Assembly: GCA_025175895.1 (NCBI GenBank)
Contig: CM045989.1
Span: forward strand, 135,545,272 to 135,609,271
Reading direction: 5' to 3'
Origin: Wurfbainia villosa
Lineage: Eukaryota; Streptophyta; Magnoliopsida; Zingiberales; Zingiberaceae
DNA: 64,000 nt
Shown one piece after another: positions 45,521 through 56,690 of this stretch; the first letter of the stretch is position 1, and each line of letters opens with the position of its first letter. The translations under genes were made by a program, and so were the position numbers. The notes under the pieces are model-generated. The model ran no database searches. It was not told the origin of the DNA and saw nothing but the letters and a program-made list of their open reading frames with translations.

Positions 45521-47354
45521 TGTTGGGGACCGTTTGGTAGGGGGAGGGGGAGGAGATTGAATAGCGTTCTTCGATTTCGACTTCAATTGTGCTTGTTTAT
45601 AAAGTGTTATATGCAGCGGAATGCAAATACAAATAAATATATACAACACACAAGCACAACAACAAGATTTTACATGGTTCAAAAATTTAGTTCCTACTTT
45701 ACGACTGAGCTCTAGTAATCTATACTCACTAAAATCTCTCCTTTTCGGAATGACACCAGAGGTGGAGAAACCTCATAAAATATGAATTTTACAATAAGGA
45801 AACACCAAATACAAACAAATATAATAGGAAATGAAAGAAACAAGTGACAAAACTTTACAAGATTGAACTTTTGATTGATTTTGATGTGGTTGCTTTAAAT
45901 GCCTTAAAAGGCATGAAATGTAGCAACAAATCTCCTCCCAAATCACCAAGAATCGACTGCTCCTTCATCGAGATCTCTTTTTAATGCCTCTACTTGGGCT
46001 GATTTTTTGCTTAACAGTCAACTGGCCTTACCCCCATCAACTGTCCACTTATCCGTTATCTCACAATGAACTAATCCACGTCAAAAACACCAGATCAGTC
46101 GACTGTCTTGATCCAGTAGTCGAATGTCACAACCAACAGTCAACTGTCATAAGCCAGCAGTCGACTACGATACATTTATGCATTGTCCACTTAAAGTCAA
46201 TCGACTATCATCCCTAGTAGTCGACTACCAGTGGCCAGTCGACTAGTGCAAGTCACCAGTCGACTGTCATAGCCATAGGTAAGTAGTCGAGCCTCAATCG
46301 ACTACCCGAGTCAACTAGGCCTCCTGAGTGTCGTGCACTCGACTAGTCGACTGGTCAATACCACTAGTCGACTGGTAAACCTCAAAATTGAGATTTAACC
46401 CAAGTATGATCCTCTTATACTTGATACTTACTCTAGGTCTAGACCTAAGCATTTTAGCTACTTCCATCAGTCTCACACCCTCAGGGTTCATCTGAGTCCT
46501 CCACGACTCCTTCACTCTTCGCGCTAGCCTTCAAGTGTTTCCATCGGCTTCGTCGTGCCATTGGATACCCTTAGCCTAGACCTCATCCTTTAAGTCACCT
46601 CCATCAGCCTCACACTCTCAGGGTCCATCCGAGTCCTCCATCACTCCTTCACCCTTCGCACTAGCCTTCAGGTGCTTCTGTCGATTTTGTCATGCTAACG
46701 GGTCTAGCTTTACCAAGTCTCCAAACTTGGACTTTCGTGGCCAAGACTATAAACTTGGACTTACACGGCCAAGGCTATACTCTTAGACTTTTCCTTTACT
46801 AAATATCCATATTTGGACTTTCACCGTCAAAACTACACACTTGGAATTATACGATCAAGACTACACCCTTGGACTTTTTCCTTTGTCAAATATTCATATT
46901 TGGACTTTTCCTTGCCAAGACTCCATCCTTGGACTTTTCCTTGTCAAGCATCCATACTTGGACTTCTTCATTGCCAAGAATCAATTCTTAGACTTTTCCT
47001 TGTCAAGTATTCATACTTGAACTTCTCCATTGCCAAGACTCTACTCTTGAACTTTTCCTTGCCAAGTATCCTTATGTGGACTTCTCCATTGCCAAGACTC
47101 CAATTTTGGACTTCCACTCGAGTCTCACTCGAGCTTGGTCAACCTTGACCTGAGGTCAATTGCTCCAACAATCTTCTCCATGATAATCTTCCTCATATGA
47201 CCTTAGATATCCCAATCATCCACTGGTCATATGATCAACATATGGTCAAATTATATGGTCAAACCATATTGTCAAACACATTGTCAAACATCAAAACCCT
47301 ACTCGAGTCCCACTCGAATTTGGTCAATCATAATCTGGGTTGATTGCACCAACA
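45521..47354 (-). mobile_element. Solo LTR, SIRE-like family 2, 1834 bp, without matching TSD
   Basis: It runs from TGTTGGGGACCG to GCACCAACA and resembles the LTR at 41723-43504. The flanks are GAGGT on the left and ATGAC on the right, so no 5-bp duplication is seen. The gag reading of the old Copia element continues on both sides. It contains many AGTCGACT palindromes (46090-46390) and the hairpin-type tandem array (46690-47120). Confidence 0.8.
46690..47120. repeat. Tandem CCAAG...CTTGGACTT units
   Basis: About a dozen degenerate units of roughly 30 bp, each with CCAAG, a 6-12 base spacer and CTTGGACTTTTCC or a variant. Each unit is self-complementary (CCAAG/CTTGG). The same kind of array appears in three other LTRs here. 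The ORF 46813-47148 is a translation of it. Confidence 0.8.
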
Positions 47355-47511
47355 ATGACATCTTCACGTAAGAACCTCATAAGGTTCAACGTGGTTAGGT
47401 ACGACAACATCTTTTGCTACCATATTTTGAAATTAGTATTGGTAAACTTCTCATATTTCTCACTATGTGAAGTGGAACAGGGACCATTAATGAAGAATCC
47501 ATAGTAGATTG

Positions 47512-48706
47512 TGTAAGGGATCGTTTGAAAGCTAGAGGGGGGGGGTGAATAGCTCTTTTCGTTTCTACAAAAATAATTAGCGGAAGCAAATACAAGTAAT
47601 ATATGTAAAAACAAAAACCAATGCTAACAAAGCCTTTACGTGGTTCGGAGATAACGCTCCTACTCCACGGCGATCCTTAAGGTGGATCAACCCAAGCAAT
47701 TTCACTATGAGGCTTTCTCTTTACAAAGACCTCCTCTTCTTACAAAAGATGACAATGAAGATTTGAGAGGAGAAAGGAGATTAATACACTTAGAAAGCTT
47801 GTAAAACTTGTAGGAGCTTAGAAGAAAGATCAGAATATAAGCATTAGGCTCTTCTTGCTCCCCTTGGGCTCTTTTATAGAAAGAGAGCCTCTTTTCCGTT
47901 GAGGTCTATCACGTCGATGACTTTCATCAATCGATCGCCCGATTCTAACGGCTTCAATACGGATTGTAGGATTTGTGTCGCCATCGCTAACGGAAGACTA
48001 TCGATCGATCGCCTACATGATGTCGATTCGGCCGATCTTTATCTCCCGCCATAATGCGATCGCCACACGGCCGATTATTTTCTTAGGCGCGATAATATGG
48101 CGATTCATTGCCGACGGCTTAGGCTATGATGAGTCGAATCGATCATCACCGGCCCGATTCGATAACCCACGATCGATAACCTTCCAAACTCGGTATATTT
48201 TAAGGGCCGACACCATGTTCCAATGATCGGCACACTCTCATACTTGAAAACATAAGCCTAGACTTAACCTTCTAGCTTCTCCATCAGCCTTGCGCCTCTA
48301 GGATTTCTCTGAGTCCACGACTCCATCCATGCGCTTGCCTTCAAAAGCTTCCTTCGGTTTCGTCATGCTTTAGGTTTCTTCTTTGCCAAAGTACGCTTGG
48401 ACTTTACGTCGCCAAGACTACATGCTTGGACTTATGCCGCCAAGACTTTCCTTTGGTCTTCCTTTTCCAAGGACTGCTTGGACTTTACGCCGCCAAGACT
48501 ACATGCTTGGACTTATGCTGCCAAGACCTTTCCTTGACTTCTCTTTGCCAAGATCACACTTGGACTTGTCTTTTACCAAGTCTTCATACTTGGATTTACC
48601 TGTCACTTAAACATGTATACAATTAGATCACAAAACATGGCCTAACTTAGATGATTATCCAAACATCAAAATATATATAAATGCTTGGGGCATTGTTGCA
48701 CCAACA
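47512..48706 (-). repeat. 3' LTR of the SIRE-type element, 1195 bp
   Basis: Matches 56691-57900 closely except in the CG-rich segment at about 47890-48235. Contains CCAAG...CTTGG units at 48370-48600. Confidence 0.92.
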
Positions 48707-51700
48707 ATCTCCCCCTTTTTGATGTTTGGCAATCATTTAAGTTAGATCTTTAACACATAAACATATTTCAATATGAATTCTAACTTCAATGTCCCTTCTC
48801 CCCCTTTGACTATCAACAAAAAGGGAAGAGGGTATTCAATAAGTGCAGGAAAGAATTATAATTAACACAACTTGAACAAAGGTATAAAATTGATATGAAG
48901 CTCCCCCTAAATCCAAGACATGTTTCATGATAAACAAAACATAAGCAATAGGCAAATATGTCCTAGTCTTGCACCAACAATTATATAAATAAGGGATGTA
49001 GCTCCCCCTAAACTAGTGCACCAAGAAAATTCGCCTTTCCATACAAGGTATCATATATGTACTGTGGAAATTGTATAATGTCCAAAATTGAACCTTTTAA
49101 CCGATGAAAAACCACTTTCCATTCCAAAGCAAAGGACAGGTTCGATCGAATAGCAGCAGCTAATAATCACGACCATATAGCGATCATTGCCAATAACTAT
49201 GATCGATTGATATCAGACAAATCTGAATTTCGAGTTTTTCAGTTAAGGTTTGAAAATGCGTAGAAAATTACGTGGGTGTCCAAAAATCACGAAACTTGGC
49301 ATACACATTTTATTCGACTAATATAACATATAAAAATATTAGATTTAAAAACATGTTCACCAGATTAATGGATTGATACGAGAATGAAAACAACACAATT
49401 TAGACACAAAAAGTGTAATTGTATCGTATCAATATTCATACCCTCGCATATGCTCAAATTCTAAACTTGATAAACAACAAATTGTAGTCACTAATATAAG
49501 TGTATAATAATAATAAAACAATTTCATATCATCAATCAAAAGTCATTACATAAGTAGGAGTTTATGCCGTACATACGGCCAAAAAGAAAATAACAAAGAA
49601 AACAAGCGATCTAGCGATCGTGCGTCCTCAGATCCATCGGTGCCGATGGACGAACCATCGTGAGGTGGGTGTCCAGTGCGGCAGGCGGAGAATCGCCAAG
49701 ATGTCCTGTTGCTGCCGATGCACCTCTCACAAGGAGAGGAGCTCACGATGCTCTAGGCGCGCACTCCTCAAGAGGCGTGTGTCCACCGCTCCGTAAAAGC
49801 ATCGGCGGGGCAGGGATGTGTCGGTAGAACGATCGCTGCGGCAGTCTCCCCTGCGGCAGATCCCTCAAGAACAACCTGCGGCACCACCTCGGCTACACCT
49901 TCCGGCGGCATCCTGCAGTGCCGGAGCGGCTGCTACCGCCGTCTTGGGTCCCGGAAGACGGATCCTCTGCAGCCGGCCTTGAGCCCGCCAATGAGAAACT
50001 CCGTCGAGTCATCGATCATATTTCCTATTCATGATTTTAATGACTTATATTCACATCAATGCCTACAGAGCCATTGAGTGAGGACATTTCCAAATGGTAT
50101 GTGAATCTTCCCATTGTTTGGTCTTATGAAATGAATGATGCATTGGAAGGTATTGAGACCAATGTTAATGTCTAAGTATTAATGAAAGAAATGCATGAGA
50201 AGTAGGTGTGGAGGGCGAACCAAGGCCAAACCACGGGTAACAATGGGAAGAAGACAATGAGCAATGACCTTATAAAGGACATTGTCGAAGCGAGCATTCT
50301 TGGGATTGAAATAAATTGGTGTTTAACGGTCGGGATAGTGATAGAAGGTATCATGAAGGAATCTAAAGAAATCTCCTCAAAGGAGATGGAAGAGGTTCAC
50401 TCAAGATGGATATAGAGTGAAATCACTCTCGGAAGGAAGACATCCAAGAAAATCGGTCAGATCTGGGATCGAAATCCAGATCGCTGAGCAACGCGAGTCC
50501 ATTATCTCGGCCCATCTCCAACCGTCGTAGGTTGTTGAAAAATTCGAGAGAGGAGGTGATGTTTACGTGATGTTCACGAAAACCAACGACTCAAGGTTGT
50601 AATCTTTGGATGATTTGAACAATGTCGAAACAAAAGTCTTTAAGAAACTTGGAATCCATTGACCTAGGTGGAATAAGTTGGAATTTGTTTTTATGAAAAG
50701 CACTTTCAAGGGCGGAATTTGAAAATCGAGGATCTACAGAGGGGTGAGGGTTTGGCCAGGGCCCTCGTTGGTCGGAGGAGGTGCAATTCTAAATGGCTAA
50801 AAGACAACAAAAATGCACAATGTAGGTTGATGATGCATGAGCAAGATAAGCATGGGTTAGTGAAAATCATAGGAACAAAACAAAAACATTGATCATGAAA
50901 GAAAATATACCTAGGTGGCATGGTGAACAAGGATCAATGCCGGACCACGAAACCCTAGCCGAGTGACTGGACCCTAGAGCGCGACCGGAGTGACACGAGA
51001 AGGTCCTCGAGTTGGAGAGCACTTCTAAATGGGATCACGTGTCGATGAGGTCGCCGGAAAACAAAGGAGAACGGCTAAGAGGTGCGGTGGGCCTGACCTA
51101 AGAGGAAAAGAAGAGAGAAATCGAGAGGTTCTGGCGAGTCGAACCGGTGGAAAGCCCTAAAAATCATGCGACACGGGCCGATCGCCTTAGTCGGCAATGA
51201 CTGATCGTGATCGGTCGAATCGGCATCGCATACGAACGGTTCAGACGTCGCCGACCGCCATAAATGGCGAATCATGGTTATCGGTTATCGAATCAATGAC
51301 CCGATCGCATCACGAACCATTTCAGTATCGTCGATCGCCATAAATGGCAATCGGATAACTAAGATAAGCTTGGTTCGATATCAGCGTTAGGTACCTCATA
51401 ATTAATTCAATAAAGATCAAAATCACAAAATTTCGTGGGTAATATTGTTAGATCATTTCCTATCAAGGAAAAATTATTTTAAAATTATATTACCTCTAGA
51501 TTTTGATATTGACACAATCTTGAGATTTTGCAAAAAATTGATATTTTTGCAAAACTTTTATCACTTTGGCTTATCAATAGGAAATTGTTTCTCAAGGTTT
51601 GATAGACATAGTTTACATTTTATTTTATTTGACATTTCCAATCATATTCTTGGAGCTATATGCACATTAATTGTACATAGGCCTTCCCAATGATTGGTCC

Positions 51701-51883
51701 AATGAAGGATTAATGTTTCTAGATGACACTTTGGTTCATAGTAATGCATCATAACAAGCATGATGAACCAAGTGCATCTCCCTAACATCTCACATGTTGT
51801 CTAGGTGGCTCAATACAAAAATCATAGTTTCCTAAGTGTTTTGTGAGATGGTTAAAGGTATAAATCCTAGTATTTCTATAGAA
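48707..51883 (-). other. 3' non-pol region of the SIRE-type element
   Basis: The polypurine tract (AAAAAGGGGGAGAT on the minus strand) abuts the LTR at 48707-48720. Further polypurine tracts lie near 48790, 48900 and 49005. A GC-rich segment at 49600-50000 has no long open frame. The part 50040-50420 is more open on the plus strand than on the element's coding strand. SIRE elements often carry an envelope-like ORF here, but none is recognisable, so I do not call one. Confidence 0.6.
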
Positions 51884-52261
51884 TCATGCAAAACTACACT
51901 TATTCTCTAAGCACATCCCAAGTTCTCTCCTAAGTGATGAAAATTCTAGTTCGAGGAGAGGCTTGGTAAAGATGTCGGCTAGGTTGGACTTAGATTCAAT
52001 GTAATTAAGCTCAGTGTCCCCCTTAGCCACATGGTCTCTAATGAAGTGATGTTTCACTTCAATGTGCTTGGTCCTAGAGTGATGCACCGGATTTTTGGTC
52101 AAGTTAATGGTGCTCACATTATCACAAAGTACTTTTATGTTGGAGTAAGTTAGCTCATAATCTTCTAAGGTATGTTTCATCCATAATAGTTGAGCTACAC
52201 AACCACCCATAGCAACATATTCTATTGATAAAGCAACACAAAGTTGCTTCCTACTACTCAA
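51884..52261 (-). pseudogene. SIRE-type RNase H, damaged
   Basis: The frame shows SSRKQLCVALSIEYVAMGG, VLCDNVSTINLTKNPVHH and RTKHIEVKHHFIRDHV, then NLADIFTKPL. Copia RNase H normally has a STAEAEYVA-type motif here. This copy reads SIEYVA, a short in-frame loss that removes one acidic residue of the active-site region. An in-frame stop separates it from the upstream RT (52265-52262). Confidence 0.85.
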
Positions 52262-54312
52262 CTAACTAGGAGGACCCAAGAAATTGGCATCCACCACTAG
52301 TACTTTTCCTATCCAATTTGCACCCGGCATAATCGGAATCGGTATACCCAAGTAATTCAAATGACCTAGTCCTAGGGTACCATAGACCTACATTTAGTGT
52401 GCCCTTGACATATCTTAAAATTCTTTTAACGACAACTAAATGAGATTCCTTAGCACATGATTGATACCTAGCACACATACCAACCGCAAATAATATGTCG
52501 GGTCTACTAGCGGTTAAATACAAGAGGCTACCAATCATGCTCCTATAAAGGGTAAGATCTATTTGTTTTCCTTCACTATCACTATCTATTTTGGCATTGG
52601 TTGCCATTGGAGTTGACACTACCTTAGCATTTTCTAAACCAAATTTCTTAATCATTTCCTTAGCATATTTGGTTTGATAAATGTAAATTCCTTCACTAGT
52701 TTGTTTAACTTGCAAACCTAGGAAGAAATTTAATTCTCCAACTAGACTCATCTCAAACTCTTTTTCCATATTTTGAATAAAGTCTTCAAGAAGCTCATTA
52801 TTTGTTGACCCAAAGATAATGTCATCAACATACACTTGGGCTACAAAAATGTCCTTAGATGTTGACTTTATAAAGAGAGTTTGATCTATACTACCCTTCA
52901 AATCCTTGGAGATTAGGAAGGTTGACAATCTTTCATACCAAGCCGGGAGCTTGTTTCAAACCATATAAGGCTTTCCTAAGTTTGTATACATGGTTTGGGT
53001 AGTCCATATTTTCAAACCCGGGAGGTTGTTCTACATACACCTCTTCCTTAATAAACCCATTTAGGAATGCCGATTTGACATCCATTTGATGGAGTTTGAA
53101 ACCCATATAGGAGGCATATGCTAAAAGTATTCTAATGGACTCTAATCTAGCAACCGGGGCATATGTTTCATCATAATCAAGGCCTTCAACTTGATTAAAA
53201 CCCCTTGCAACTAATCGTGCTTTATTTCTAGTGATATTCCCTTGGTCATCTAGCTTGTTCCTAAAGACCCATCTTGTAGTAATAATAGTGTTTTCACTTG
53301 GTCTAGGAACTAACTCCCACACTTGACTCCTATCAAATTGAACCAATTCATCTTGCATTGCTAAGATCCAATCCGGATCAAGTAATGCATCTTTAATGTT
53401 TTTGGGCTCAATTTGAGAAATTAGAGCTATATGACTAGTGGGGTCCCTATGGAATGACCTAGTCCTAACTCCTTGAGATAATTCACCCACAATTTGATCT
53501 AATGGGTGACTTTGATGAACTCTTATGGTTCTAGGAGGTGTATCAAGTTGAGTTTGATCATGATTTACTTCAATTCTATGTTCATTATCGGAATCATCCC
53601 TTACTTCCCCTTGATCCAATCCTCCCCCTTGATTATTACCCCCTAAGTTTAAATCTTGAAATTGTTTGGTAATTTCTTGATTTTCATTATTTATGTCATC
53701 ATCAATAGGGGATTTTCTAGGGTATGTATTTGAAGTTTCATCAAATTGAACATTTGAAGATTCTTCAATCTTTTGAGTCCTTTTATTGTAGACTCTATAT
53801 CCTACACTAGTGGATGAGTATCCAACTAGGATTCCCTCATCCGCTTTGGACTCAAATTTACTTAGGTTGTCTTTGGTATTTAAGATATAGACTTTACATC
53901 CAAAGACCTTAAAATAATGAATTGTTGGAATTGTACCATTCCACAATTCAAATGGAGTTTTTCCTAAAAACCTATGAATTAATACCCTATTTTGGATATA
54001 GCAAGCGGTATTAATCGCTTCCGCCCACAAGTAGCTAGGTAAGGAATATGCATTAAGCATTGTCCTAGCCGCTTCTTGTAGGGCACGATTTTTCCTTTCC
54101 ACAACCCCATTTTGTTGGGGTGTTCTAGGACAAGAAAATTCATGCTTGTACCCTTGTTCTAAGCAAAAAGTTGAAAAGTTAGAATTCTCAAACTCTCCAC
54201 CATGATCACTACGGATCCGGTTGATTTTGAGTTTTCTTTCATTTTCTACTCTTTTGCTAAATCCTATGATTATTTCTAAGGTTTCATCCTTATTTTTCAA
54301 GAAAACACCCAA
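52262..54312 (-). pseudogene. SIRE-type integrase C-part and reverse transcriptase
   Basis: The piece 54312-52933 (459 codons) contains the integrase stretch with SDHGGEFENSNF and PQQNGVVERKN, an acidic/Asn-rich linker, then the RT fingers with KARLVARGFNQVEGLDYDET and MDVKSAFLNGFIKEEVYVEQ. A frameshift at about 52930, just after ALYGLKQAPG, leads into 52928-52266 with the catalytic box QVYVDDIIFGSTN and EFEMSLVGELNFFLGLQV. Apart from this shift the RT looks well preserved. Confidence 0.88.
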
Positions 54313-55003
54313 GTAAACCTAGAAAAATCATCTACTATTACCAAGCAATATTTACTACCAATTATAGATGGGGTACTATGGCAATCAAATAAATCCATAT
54401 GTAGCAATTCTAATGGTAAAGCGGTACTAAGTAAGTTTTTACCTTTGTGTGATGTTTTTGATTGTTTCCCTTCTTGACAAGCATCACACATCTTGTCCTT
54501 GAGATATTTGACTCTAGGCAATCCTTTGACTAGCTTCAATTTTGCTATTTTGGCTATATTCTTCATGTTTATGTGACCTAGTCTCCTATGCCAAAGCCAA
54601 CTTTCTTCCTCTTTTGCAATAAGACACTTAGTGGAAGGATTAGTAGCATAAGATAAATCAACATAATATATATTTGATTTTCTAAAGCCTACTAACATGC
54701 AATCATTTATAGTTTTGTGTCTTATAAAGCATTTTGAGGAATCAAACTTAACATCAAAATTTGCATCACATAATTGGCTTACACTAAGTAAGTTAAATTT
54801 CATATTTTTAACTAATAGAACTCTATGAATAGCAAGATTTGGAGATACCTCAATGGTGCCCTTTCCTAAGATTTTAAGTTTGCCGCTATTACCAAAAGAC
54901 ACTTTTCCTTGGCTAGTGTGGTTGATAGTGGAGAATTTTCTCTCATCCCGGTCATATGCTTTGAGCACCCACTATCAACTATCCACAAGCTTGGATCTTC
55001 TAC
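54297..55003 (-). pseudogene. SIRE-type protease, GAG-pre-integrase and start of integrase
   Basis: After the gag stop the same frame continues with LWIVDSGCSKHMTG, the aspartic-protease active site (DSG). One base is missing right after it, so the rest lies in the frame 54968-54297. That piece has the pre-integrase zinc motif (WLWHRRLGHINMKNIAKIAK, then CDACQEGKQ) and the first integrase aspartates (LLHMDLFDC, IVDDFSRFTWVF). A further shift near 54300 leads into the next piece. Confidence 0.86.
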
Positions 55004-56635
55004 CTATGTCACATGAAAAACACAATTCTTAGGTACCCAAATCTTAGGACCACTAGCATTAGTTATAAATTTCTTTGGTACCCATGCTTTTCTCCCCTTA
55101 CTTTTAATCATGGATTTTCTACTAACTAGGGATGCAAATGCTACCTCTTTCTCCTTAGGTTTATATCCTAAACCGACCTTATTGTAAATTGCCCTTTGGT
55201 CCTTGATAATCATATCTAGATATTTGGAACCATTAGTGAACTTTTCTAGGCATGTTCTTAATTTACTTATTTCTTTTCTTAACTCATCATTTTCATCCCT
55301 AAGAGTACACTTATCATCACTAGATGATTTATCACATGATGCATCTATATTCTTAAATGATTTGATTTCTAATTTTAGATCCTTAATCCTAGTTTTTGAT
55401 CTATTTAAAGCATTTTGTAAACATGCAATAGTCTTATAAAGTAAATCTACTTTGGGTGAGTCATTTACCTCATCATCATCACTTGATGATGATTCATCAC
55501 TTGAAGAGGAAGAAGACTCCTCGCTTGAGCTTCCGGTTTCTTCCAATGCCATGAGGGCTAAGTTCCGGGTTGAATGGCAAACTTCTTCACCGTCGGTAGA
55601 CTCCTCCATACTTAGAGTGTCCCACGTTTGTGCCAACATCGCCTCCTTCTTCTTCTTTTCCTTCTTCTTCTTATCCTTCTCCTCCTTTTTCTTTAGTTCC
55701 GGGCAATTGGGCTTTATATGCCCTTTCTTGTTGCAACCAAAATACGTCACGTTAGAGATAGAATTTGAATTGTTAGAAGATTTACCTCTTGAGGATTGAA
55801 ACATCCTCTTCACATCCTTCTTGGTGAGCCTCCTTGACTTCCCACCAAATTTCTTGACGTAGTGTGCTACCTCACTTGCCGACAACTCATCCTCACTACT
55901 TGATGAGTCCTCCTCGGATTCGGATGAGGAAGACACCTCCTTCTTTTCCTTTTTCTTCTTCTCCTTCTTTCCTACAACAAGAGATATACCCTTCTCTTTG
56001 GATGAAGTGTTAGCTTGTTCATGCAATTGAAATTCACAAAATAACTCATCTAATTTAACTAATGAAAGATCCCTAGAGACCTTATAGGCATCTACCATTG
56101 AGGCCCATAAGGTGGTCCTAGGGAAGGCTTGTAGTACATACCTCACAAGGTCTCGGTTGTCGACCTTTTCACCTATAACGTGTAGTCCGTTGACTACCTC
56201 CTTGAAGCGCCCGTGCATTTGGCTCACCATTTCATTTGTCTTCATAGTGAAGCTTTGGAGTTGGCCAATCAAAAGATCCCTCTTGGCCCTTCTTGTCTCT
56301 TTGGATCCTTCGTTGAGTTCGATGAGCTTCTCCCAAAGCTCTTTTGCAGAGTTGAATGACCCGACCTTAGATAGTTGCTCCTTGGATAGACCACATTGAA
56401 GTGTGGTCGTTGCTTTTGCATTCGCTTGTGCTTTCTTGGCCATCTCTCTTGTCCAATCCTTTGTCGGTAGTGGTGCTCCGAATTCGTCGACCGGCTTCTC
56501 AAAACCATCTACAATACTAAACCAATTTTCAATATCGTTCATTAAATAATACTCCATCCTACCTTTCCAATATCCAAAATCATTGTCGTCGAAGAACGGA
56601 GGCCTCGCCGTGCTATACCCCTCTTGAAATGTCAT
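55004..56635 (-). CDS. SIRE-type Gag, 543 residues
   Basis: Gag forms the cytoplasmic virus-like particle. The start ATG at 56635 follows the primer site by about 45 bp. The N-terminal motif FQEGYSTARPPFFDDNDF and the capsid (UBN2) motif FPRTTLWASMVDAYKVSRDL match the gag-only element at 808. A Lys/Ser/Glu-rich low-complexity stretch and a zinc knuckle follow at about residues 298-312. The knuckle reads YFGCNKKGHIKPNC, so the first of its C-C-H-C ligands is tyrosine. A C-terminal coiled coil and the tail motifs YNKVGLGYKPK and WVPK come next. It ends in TAG, after which the pol frame continues at once. Confidence 0.9.
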   Translation of the reverse strand: MTFQEGYSTARPPFFDDNDFGYWKGRMEYYLMNDIENWFSIVDGFEKPVDEFGAPLPTKDWTREMAKKAQANAKATTTLQCGLSKEQLSKVGSFNSAKELWEKLIELNEGSKETRRAKRDLLIGQLQSFTMKTNEMVSQMHGRFKEVVNGLHVIGEKVDNRDLVRYVLQAFPRTTLWASMVDAYKVSRDLSLVKLDELFCEFQLHEQANTSSKEKGISLVVGKKEKKKKEKKEVSSSSESEEDSSSSEDELSASEVAHYVKKFGGKSRRLTKKDVKRMFQSSRGKSSNNSNSISNVTYFGCNKKGHIKPNCPELKKKEEKDKKKKEKKKKEAMLAQTWDTLSMEESTDGEEVCHSTRNLALMALEETGSSSEESSSSSSDESSSSDDDEVNDSPKVDLLYKTIACLQNALNRSKTRIKDLKLEIKSFKNIDASCDKSSSDDKCTLRDENDELRKEISKLRTCLEKFTNGSKYLDMIIKDQRAIYNKVGLGYKPKEKEVAFASLVSRKSMIKSKGRKAWVPKKFITNASGPKIWVPKNCVFHVT

Positions 56636-56677
56636 TTTTGCTCCGGTTGATTGCTAGATCTTCCGATGCGATCCGGG

Positions 56678-56689
56678 CTCTGATACCAC
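56678..56689 (-). other. Primer binding site of the SIRE-type element
   Basis: TGGTATCAGAGC on the minus strand, one or two bases from the LTR end at 56691. Confidence 0.92.
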
Positions 56690-56690
56690 T

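Noticed and set aside
46813..47148. 111-codon ORF in the solo LTR
   Set aside because: Translation of the CCAAG/CTTGG tandem array.
49546..51275. Envelope-like gene in the SIRE 3' region
   Set aside because: Only short unrelated frames on the coding strand, with no signal peptide or membrane segment in a convincing order.
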